From: an uncultured Oscillospiraceae bacterium
GTDB taxonomy: Bacteria > Bacillota > Clostridia > Oscillospirales > Oscillospiraceae
Assembly (NCBI GenBank): GCA_934655935.1
Contig: CAKUHJ010000052.1
Location: forward strand, 1 to 11,488
Length of the DNA: 11,488 nt
Direction: 5' to 3'
Positions 6,513 to 11,488 of the stretch are shown one piece after another (position 1 is the first letter of the stretch; every line of letters starts with the position of its first letter). Position numbers and translations under genes: made by a program. The notes under the pieces were generated by a model that saw nothing but the letters and a program-made list of their open reading frames with translations, was not told the DNA's origin and did no database searches.

Positions 6513-7451
6513 ATGAAAAAGCTGAAAAAAACCTATACCCGGGCCGCGCAGATTTCCCTTCTGGCGCTGCTTGTGCTGATGCTTGCAGGCTCGTTTGCCG
6601 ATCTTCCGCTTTCGCGCGCCGTCTATCCGGGCCGGGAAAGCTCTGTGGGCCAGTTCTTTGCAGCCTTTGGCGAGCTCCCGGCCTTTCTGCTCATCTCCGG
6701 CTGCGGCGTGCTGCTCTTCGTCATCCGCACGCGGCTCCGCAAAAGCTTTGACAAGCTTTTTATTGCCGTGTCTGTATTTCTGGTCGCCGCGGGAATCGCG
6801 CTGGCGGTACACGAGGCAAGCGACAATGTTCCCGCGCTTCCCAAGGCTGTGGCTCTGCTGGTGGTCGTCTTCTCCACGGTCATCGGAAGCGTATGCCTGC
6901 TGCTGCTTTCGCGCGGCTGCCAGGCAAAGACGGTTGTGCGCTTCATCTGCACGGTTCTGTTTGTAACCATCGGAACCATGCTGCTTGTAAACATCATTAA
7001 GCTTCCCTGGGGCCGGGCCAGAATGCGCCTGATTGTCTCCACCGGAAACGAGAGCTATTTTACCCCCTGGTGGAAGGCCGGAACCGCGCTCAAGGACATG
7101 CTGGTTGCAAACGGCGTATCGCCCGATGAGTTCCGTTCCTTCCCCTCCGGCCATACGGCCTGCGCGGCCTGCGCGTGCCTTGCGATTCTTTTCCCGACGC
7201 TTGGCAAGCGCTTCCGCGGGCGCGAATGGCGCTGCTTCGCCGCAGGCGTTCTCTGGACGCTGCTTGTGGCCTTCACGCGGATTCTCATGGGCGCGCACTT
7301 CCTGACGGACGTTACGTTCTCGTGCCTGGTGGTGCTGGGCATGAGCGTACTCGGGATCTGGCTGTTTTATTTCAACGCCTCTGTTTCCCGCTTCGTCTGG
7401 CGCTTCGTGTCCGGCTGCGCCGACCGCCCGGAGAAACGCACGGAAGCATAA
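6513..7451 (+). CDS. PAP2-superfamily membrane phosphatase
   Basis: PAP2 (type 2 phosphatidic acid phosphatase) proteins remove phosphate from lipid phosphates or undecaprenyl diphosphate at the membrane. The 312-residue product has all three motifs: KLPWGRAR (163-170, the KxxxxxxRP-type block with Ala-Arg in place of Arg-Pro), PSGHT (211-215), and RILMGAHFLTD (256-266) with catalytic His262. Hydrophobic segments lie near residues 12-28, 53-71, 82-100, 112-132, 142-161, 241-256 and 266-287, more than the six-helix core. A long region between motifs 1 and 2 (171-210) is probably an external loop. GGAG at 6501-6504, eight bases before the ATG, sets the start. It is a single-gene unit with its own promoter and a strong terminator right after the stop. 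Recycling of undecaprenyl diphosphate or turnover of phosphatidate are both plausible; the sequence does not decide. Confidence 0.92.
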   Translation: MKKLKKTYTRAAQISLLALLVLMLAGSFADLPLSRAVYPGRESSVGQFFAAFGELPAFLLISGCGVLLFVIRTRLRKSFDKLFIAVSVFLVAAGIALAVHEASDNVPALPKAVALLVVVFSTVIGSVCLLLLSRGCQAKTVVRFICTVLFVTIGTMLLVNIIKLPWGRARMRLIVSTGNESYFTPWWKAGTALKDMLVANGVSPDEFRSFPSGHTACAACACLAILFPTLGKRFRGREWRCFAAGVLWTLLVAFTRILMGAHFLTDVTFSCLVVLGMSVLGIWLFYFNASVSRFVWRFVSGCADRPEKRTEA

Positions 7452-7456
7452 AAATC

Positions 7457-7499
7457 AGCAGGTTCTTTCCGCTTGATTCCGGAAAGAACCTGCTTTTTT
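7457..7499. terminator. Strong bidirectional intrinsic terminator
   Basis: A perfect 15-bp stem (AGCAGGTTCTTTCCG, 7457-7471, with 7480-7494) encloses an 8-nt loop. On the plus strand it is followed by six T (7494-7499) and ends the PAP2 transcript. On the minus strand it is followed by TGATTTTTA (complement of 7449-7457) and can end the ceramidase-like operon, whose stop codon is about 40 bp away. Confidence 0.92.
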
Positions 7500-7532
7500 A
7501 TCTTTTTCAATATACGCCTGCAGGGCTGTTTC

Positions 7533-8993
7533 TCAGAACAGGGCATCCATCGCCTGCAGCGTTTTTTCTACCAGCTCGTCGCCGCCCTCTGGGCCGACCA
7601 TCGTGCTTACCGGCTTGGAGCCGTAGCTGCCGCCATCCACCGCGATCTGCGTGGGAAGGTAGCCGCCCTTTGCGTTGGAGGACAGCTGCACAATAAACGC
7701 CTGCTTTGCCCTGCAGCGGGCCTTCATCCGATAAGAGAAGTCGACATAGAGTTCAAACGGGTTCGTGGCAAACACGGCCTGGCCAAGCCGGAAAACAAAA
7801 ATCGGGAAGCAGAAGCGCGTGGTTTTCTGCTGCAGCTCCCAGCGGTTGAGATAGCCGATATCCGTAAAGCAGCGGATCATCTCCGCCTCGCTCAGCTTCT
7901 GCCCCGGCGCAAGCGAGGCCTTGACCGCGTCAATCCGCGCCCGCGCCTCGTCCACATCCTTCTTGTCCACGATCCGCAGCGCCACATCCATTTCAAAGCA
8001 GTTCGTGCGGAAGACCGGACGGGTCTGGACCTCATTGCGTGCGGTTTTATAGCCGCGCCGGACTGCGTCGCAGATGCGCGCGCCGATCTGTTGGCACTCG
8101 CGCAGCATGTCAAAGCTGCGGAACACCTCGGTCTCCTGTGCATTCCAGACCTTCAGCTCCCGCTTGTTGTCCTTGGAAATGCGCACAAGGTCCAGCGGGT
8201 TCTGGTCTCCGGCTGCGCCGCAAAGCGGAAGAATATAGATATTCCCCAGCTCCTCCCGGATCTGGCTGCGCGCCTCGCCCCAGTAGTCTGCGGAAACAAA
8301 GCAGTGCAGCTCGTAGACCTGGCTCGGGCACGGAATGCAGACCGCCGCGCCGGTCAGCGCACCCTGCGCGTCAAACGTATAAAGCATATCCGCGGAATGA
8401 TCGGACGAGCCCTCGTAGCCTAAGAAGTTGCTGTCCGAGCAGGTTCCGTACATTCTGGACTCGCGCTTTCCGTTCACAAGGAACTGCGGCCGGCGGTTGA
8501 AGGCCACGGCAGCGTAATCATGCGCCATGGCGACGCCGCCCGGCCTTCTCGCGTTCCAGGCGTCCTCGATCAGCTGCACCATCTTTTCAATGAAGAACTC
8601 CTCAAGTTCTTCGTCCTTGATGATATCCTCCGGCTCCTCCGGCTCTGGGCAAAGCTCGCCCAGAACGCTCTTAAAGTACACCTCAAGCGTCGTGTTCTTC
8701 GTGAACATGGTGGAGTTGTGCGTATGAATGGCGTTGAAGACCACCTTTTTCTTGTCCAGGCCCTCCGCCTGAATCCGCTCGAGAATCCGCGCAATGTGCA
8801 TGGTCGGCACGCCCGGCATATCGCACGAAACCATGGTCATCTGCTCCGCGCCGTTGTCCAGGACCAGGCAGGTCGCCGTCAGCGGGTCGTGCACATAGGT
8901 TGAAATTCTGGAATAGAGCTGCCCGATCACATAGAACGGACGCTCGGGGGTAATGTCGGTCTGTGCCCAGCCGATCTGAATTCTGTTTTCCAT
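7533..8993 (-). CDS. Neutral/alkaline ceramidase-like amidase (N-terminal domain only), cytoplasmic
   Basis: The 486-residue protein matches the catalytic domain of the neutral/alkaline non-lysosomal ceramidase family, zinc enzymes that hydrolyse the N-acyl amide bond of ceramide. Characteristic parts are IGWAQTDITP (7-16), IGQLYSRISTYVHDPLTATCLVL (23-45), VSCDMPG (55-61), the zinc-site block FNAIHTHNS (86-94), SSDHS (196-200), CGAAGDQNPLD (258-268) and AKGGYLPTQIAVDGGSYGS (441-459). Classical neutral ceramidases are secreted, about 650-760 residues long, with a C-terminal immunoglobulin-like domain. This one has no signal peptide and no C-terminal domain, so the substrate is likely another amide inside the cell (inference). 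The ATG at 8991-8993 is used because AGGAG (9002-9006) lies eight bases upstream; a GTG at 9000-9002 would overlap that site. It follows the M20D gene by 18 bp and is co-transcribed with it. Confidence 0.87.
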   Translation of the reverse strand: MENRIQIGWAQTDITPERPFYVIGQLYSRISTYVHDPLTATCLVLDNGAEQMTMVSCDMPGVPTMHIARILERIQAEGLDKKKVVFNAIHTHNSTMFTKNTTLEVYFKSVLGELCPEPEEPEDIIKDEELEEFFIEKMVQLIEDAWNARRPGGVAMAHDYAAVAFNRRPQFLVNGKRESRMYGTCSDSNFLGYEGSSDHSADMLYTFDAQGALTGAAVCIPCPSQVYELHCFVSADYWGEARSQIREELGNIYILPLCGAAGDQNPLDLVRISKDNKRELKVWNAQETEVFRSFDMLRECQQIGARICDAVRRGYKTARNEVQTRPVFRTNCFEMDVALRIVDKKDVDEARARIDAVKASLAPGQKLSEAEMIRCFTDIGYLNRWELQQKTTRFCFPIFVFRLGQAVFATNPFELYVDFSYRMKARCRAKQAFIVQLSSNAKGGYLPTQIAVDGGSYGSKPVSTMVGPEGGDELVEKTLQAMDALF

Positions 8994-9001
8994 AAAAGCC
9001 A

Positions 9002-9006
9002 CTCCT
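9002..9006 (-). promoter_or_regulatory. Ribosome binding site fixing the ceramidase-like start
   Basis: AGGAG on the minus strand, eight bases before the ATG at 8991-8993. It excludes the in-frame GTG at 9000-9002, which it overlaps. It lies within the 18-bp gap after the M20D stop codon, allowing separate initiation within the same mRNA. Confidence 0.85.
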
Positions 9007-9011
9007 TTGCC

Positions 9012-10355
9012 TCAGAAGCAGATTTCCGCTTTTCCGTCTCCGGTGTAGGAAACAAGCTCGCGGTCGCTCATAAACGCGTCAATCGCGGCAAAGTATTCCT
9101 GCTTGCCGGCATAGGGCGCGCGGTAGGCCGCGACAACCTCCTTTGCCTTTCTGGCCCCGTCCTTCAGAAGCTCATAGGCAAGCAGCAGCTGGCCCTGCGC
9201 GGAGTTGACGCAGGCCGTCTCCACGTTGACAATATGGTAGTCGTCTCCGTGGGACTTTCCGGCGGCGCCCGCGATATGCGGGTGGATACAGGGCATGATG
9301 CAGCTGATATCGCCCATATCGGTACAGCCGGTGGTCCAATCGTCCGTCACCTTGACGTTCTGCGCGCCAAGAAGCTCCGTCATGCATTCACCCGCCAGCT
9401 TTGCCAGCTCCGGACTGTTGACCAGCGGCGCATAGCCGGGCCGGTCGCTGACGCTGACCTTCGCGCCCAGTGCCAGCGCGCCCGCGGCGAGCGCCCGGTT
9501 GACCTTACAGTTTGCCTCGGCAATGGCCTGCAGGCTGGCGCCGCGGATATAGGATTCCAGATCCGCCTCAGAGGGAATGATGTTGACGCTCGCGCCGCCC
9601 GCCGTCATGATCGGGTGAATGCGGATATGCTCGTCGTCCCGGAGCGTTTCGCGGATGGCGTTGATACCCTGCAGCCCGAGCGTTGCCGCGTAGAGCGCGT
9701 TGACGCCCTTCTCCGGACTTCCTCCTGCGTGCGCGGCGACGCCCTCATAGCGGACGCTTTTGGCCATGCAGCCGTTCTGGCCGCGGTGCACGTCGAAAAT
9801 GCAGTCCGTTCTCGTGCTGGTATGGAACATATAGGCAAGGTCGACGCCGTCCATATAGCCGCGGTAGATAAACTCCGTCTTTCCGCCGAGATAGCGGATC
9901 ACGCCCTTTCTGCGCAGCTCATCGCGGAAGGCCACCTCAATCAGCTCCTCCGCAGGTACGAGCATCAGGCGGATGGAGCCGCTCATGCCGTCGAGCGCGC
10001 CGGGCTCCTTCAGCGCCAGCGCAATACCGGCCATTGCCGCGCACTGCGCGTGGTGGCCGCAGGCATGCGCGCAGCCGTCCACCGCCTGGAAATGGTTCGG
10101 CGCGCCCAGCGCGTCCATCTCCGCCATAATCAGAAGCTTCGGCCCCGGACGGCCCGTATCCAGATCGGTATAGAAGCCGGGAATGTCGCCGGCCTTTGTC
10201 AGCTGATAGCCGGCGCCTTCAAAAAGCTTCTGCATATAGGCTTCCGTTTTCCACTCCCGGAAGCCGGTTTCCGGGTGCGCCCAGATATAGCGCTCCGCCG
10301 CAAGAATTTCATCATGATGGCGCATTACGAGTTCCTGAAAAAACCTGGTTTTCAT
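9012..10355 (-). CDS. M20D-family amidohydrolase (AbgB/PM20D2-like)
   Basis: M20D enzymes are metal-dependent hydrolases of N-acyl or aminobenzoyl amino acids and some dipeptides. The 447-residue product shows WAHPETGFREWKT (25-37), LIMAEMDALGAPNHF (75-89), the metal block CAHACGHHAQCAAMAG (95-110), PAEEL with the catalytic glutamate pair (134-138), the lid/dimer segment VAAHAGGSPEKGVNAL (206-221), CTDMGDIS (344-351) and AAGKSHGDDYHI (364-375). HACGH followed by His is a variant of the usual HACGHN/HACGHD. CTDMGD and AGKSHG fit AbgB/PM20D2-type members best. No signal peptide is present, so it is cytosolic. The ATG has GGAGG (10364-10368) eight bases upstream. It leads a two-gene operon with the ceramidase-like gene and diverges from the MBL-fold gene. 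The exact substrate is unknown; aminobenzoyl-glutamate is one candidate and other N-acyl amino acids are equally possible. Confidence 0.92.
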   Translation of the reverse strand: MKTRFFQELVMRHHDEILAAERYIWAHPETGFREWKTEAYMQKLFEGAGYQLTKAGDIPGFYTDLDTGRPGPKLLIMAEMDALGAPNHFQAVDGCAHACGHHAQCAAMAGIALALKEPGALDGMSGSIRLMLVPAEELIEVAFRDELRRKGVIRYLGGKTEFIYRGYMDGVDLAYMFHTSTRTDCIFDVHRGQNGCMAKSVRYEGVAAHAGGSPEKGVNALYAATLGLQGINAIRETLRDDEHIRIHPIMTAGGASVNIIPSEADLESYIRGASLQAIAEANCKVNRALAAGALALGAKVSVSDRPGYAPLVNSPELAKLAGECMTELLGAQNVKVTDDWTTGCTDMGDISCIMPCIHPHIAGAAGKSHGDDYHIVNVETACVNSAQGQLLLAYELLKDGARKAKEVVAAYRAPYAGKQEYFAAIDAFMSDRELVSYTGDGKAEICF

Positions 10356-10400
10356 TGTGCCTTCCTCCCTCTTGTCGCAGAGCGTGCCCTGCGCGGATAC

Positions 10401-10410
10401 CTGGTACCAG
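10401..10410. promoter_or_regulatory. Perfect 10-bp palindrome at the M20D transcription start
   Basis: CTGGTACCAG lies immediately downstream of the predicted -10 of the M20D promoter, about where transcription should start. The position suits an operator half or full site, but a 10-bp palindrome can arise by chance. Confidence 0.3.
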
Positions 10411-10437
10411 CATACTTCGGATTGGACGAAATTTCAA
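10409..10437 (-). promoter_or_regulatory. Promoter of the M20D/ceramidase-like operon
   Basis: On the minus strand: -35 TTGAAA (10432-10437, five of six), 17-bp spacer, -10 TATGCT (10409-10414, four of six). The leader is about 45-50 nt, too short for a known riboswitch. Confidence 0.65.
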
Positions 10438-10500
10438 TTGCATTTTTTCGGAAAAAGCTGAAACATTGCGTTTGAAAAGCATTTCTTTTTGCGCCCGCCT

Positions 10501-10510
10501 GTGCTAAGAT
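10501..10510 (+). promoter_or_regulatory. Extended -10 promoter of the MBL-fold gene
   Basis: GTGCTAAGAT contains an extended -10 (TGC then TAAGAT at 10505-10510). No good -35 lies 16-18 bp upstream, so the extended -10 or an activator probably compensates. Start of transcription near 10517 would give a leader of about 33 nt. Confidence 0.55.
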
Positions 10511-10549
10511 GGAGGTCAAATAAACGGGAATGAAAAGAGGCTGATTTTT

Positions 10550-11368
10550 ATGATTCTTTCCGACCGCCCGCAGCTGCGCGGGGAAATCTCCGTCCGCTGG
10601 CTGACCATCGCGTGCTTTGAAATCCGGATCGGCGATTTTACCGTTGTGATCGATCCCTGTGTCGGCGAAAGCTGGAACGCGCCGTTTGACGCCTCCGTCC
10701 TCGACCGTGCGGACCTGATTCTGCTTTCGCACACGCATTGGGATCATATCACGGACCTGAAATATCTCATGGACCGCTTCGGCTGCCCGGTGCTCTGCGG
10801 CGAGCTGAGCGCGCCCGCGCTCATCCGGATGCTGAACGCCAACCCCCACGACGTCTATCCCGTCACGCCCAATCTGGAGCTTGACTTTGAGGCCGTCCGG
10901 GTCAAAGCGCTCTTTGCCCGCCATACCAACCAGCACCGCACCTATGCCGAGCTGAACGACCCGGCGCACCAGCGCCCGTGGGTCAACACACAGGAGCGGT
11001 TTACATGCGGCTTCTACGGAGATCTGGAGTACCGGGATTACCTGATTACCACACCCTCCGGCGTCAAGCTGCTCTTCTGGGGCAGCAACAACTCGCCGGA
11101 GCAGCGCGCCATTCTCCGCAGCCTGAAGCCGGACGTCGCGCTGATGCAGTTCACCAAGCAGACGCCGGAGGACCTCGCCGCCCTGGCCGAGGCCGGAAGC
11201 GTCAAGGTGCTCATTCCGCACCATATGGACCTTGCAATGAAGGACGAGGAATACCTTCCCAGAATTCCGCTTCTGGAGCAGGCGGTCCACGCCCGCGTGC
11301 CCGGCTGCACCGTCGTCACGCCGGAGCGGCTGAAATGGTACCATATGGGCTTTTCCGTCTGGTGCTAA
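10550..11368 (+). CDS. MBL-fold (UlaG-like) metallo-hydrolase
   Basis: The 272-residue product has the metallo-beta-lactamase fold signature HTHWDH (61-66: His61, His63, Asp65, His66) after a UlaG-like opening, VRWLTIACFEIRIGDFTVVIDPCVG (15-39). His125 (FARHT) is the probable third ligand of motif 3, and His224/His225 (PHHMD) the last. At the place where motif 4 usually has an Asp that bridges two metals (GD in kLyfaGDt), the sequence is LLFWGSNNS (175-182), so the bridging Asp appears to be Ser or Asn. This suggests one metal or an altered site. The family includes lactonases, phosphodiesterases and other hydrolases, so no substrate can be assigned. AGAGG (10536-10540) lies nine bases before the ATG. 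It diverges from the M20D operon with about 194 bp between start codons, suggesting shared control and perhaps a shared pathway. Confidence 0.88.
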   Translation: MILSDRPQLRGEISVRWLTIACFEIRIGDFTVVIDPCVGESWNAPFDASVLDRADLILLSHTHWDHITDLKYLMDRFGCPVLCGELSAPALIRMLNANPHDVYPVTPNLELDFEAVRVKALFARHTNQHRTYAELNDPAHQRPWVNTQERFTCGFYGDLEYRDYLITTPSGVKLLFWGSNNSPEQRAILRSLKPDVALMQFTKQTPEDLAALAEAGSVKVLIPHHMDLAMKDEEYLPRIPLLEQAVHARVPGCTVVTPERLKWYHMGFSVWC

Positions 11369-11385
11369 CCGGACCAGATATAAAA

Positions 11386-11411
11386 TCCGCCGGAGCAAAC
11401 GCTCCGGCGGA
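11386..11411 (-). terminator. Hairpin, probable terminator for minus-strand transcription from the right
   Basis: A perfect 11-bp stem (TCCGCCGGAGC at 11386-11396 with 11401-11411) closes a 4-nt loop. On the minus strand it is followed by TTTTATAT, fitting an intrinsic terminator for a gene beyond the right edge. On the plus strand, just after the MBL gene, there is no T-run, so it would be a weak terminator there, although it could still protect the mRNA 3' end. Confidence 0.6.
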
Positions 11412-11448
11412 ACAGCGTGTCGAAAAAGCCTTTTCGCCCCGCTGAGCC

Positions 11449-11482
11449 CGGTTTTCTGAACTTCAAAAAGTTCAGAAAACCG
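11449..11482. repeat. Perfect 15-bp inverted repeat with 4-nt loop
   Basis: CGGTTTTCTGAACTT (11449-11463) pairs fully with 11468-11482 around CAAA. Neither strand has a T-run after it, so it is not a standard terminator. A smaller stem (CGAAAA at 11421-11426 with TTTTCG at 11431-11436) lies between it and the hairpin at 11386. The cluster may be a dispersed intergenic repeat or a transcribed structured RNA. The window ends six bases later. Confidence 0.6.
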
Positions 11483-11488
11483 CTTGAT

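Noticed and set aside
9234..10475. Plus-strand frame of 413 residues
   Set aside because: It is antisense to the M20D gene, whose catalytic motifs are unmistakable; the plus-strand translation has no family features.
10352..11398. Minus-strand frame of 348 residues
   Set aside because: It is antisense to the MBL gene with its HTHWDH motif and would cover both promoters in the intergenic region.

Overview
This looks like chromosomal DNA from a GC-rich member of the Bacillota (class Clostridia, most like the Oscillospirales). That is inferred from strong GGAGG ribosome binding sites, sigma-A-type promoters, a BlaI/M56 regulatory pair, and a secreted beta-helix protein of clostridial style. No rRNA, tRNA, CRISPR array, transposase or phage gene was seen.

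Layout. (1) Positions 1-4087, minus strand: a regulatory operon in the order BlaI-type repressor, membrane-anchored NAGPA-type (phosphodiester glycosidase) protein, M56/BlaR1-type membrane metalloprotease. Its promoter lies between two operator-like palindromes with centres 32 bp apart. The M56 frame stops at a TAA (1094-1096), yet the same frame stays open for 364 more codons to the left edge of the window with no usable start for 227 codons. The simplest reading is one long sensor-protease gene split by an in-frame stop. (2) 4085-5401, minus: a secreted beta-helix-like protein with its own promoter, ending directly at the repressor promoter. (3) 5514-7451: a DUF89 protein (minus) and a PAP2-family membrane phosphatase (plus), diverging from back-to-back promoters whose extended -10 elements form a perfect 11-bp inverted repeat. 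(4) 7533-11368: an M20D amidohydrolase and a ceramidase-like amidase form a two-gene minus-strand operon. It diverges from an MBL-fold hydrolase on the plus strand. A bidirectional terminator separates the convergent PAP2 and ceramidase-like genes. (5) 11369-11488: a gene-free tail packed with strong hairpins.

How the parts may work together. Known BlaI/BlaR1 logic suggests the M56 protease senses an extracellular signal and inactivates the repressor, inducing its own operon. Here the usual penicillin-binding sensor is replaced by a long, unrecognised C-terminal region, and an envelope-facing NAGPA protein sits in the operon, so the signal may be a cell-surface glycan or another envelope state (inference). 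The TAA would remove the sensor region if it is real. The M20D, ceramidase-like and MBL proteins are all predicted metal-dependent hydrolases and may form a small cytoplasmic pathway for amide-bonded compounds (inference).
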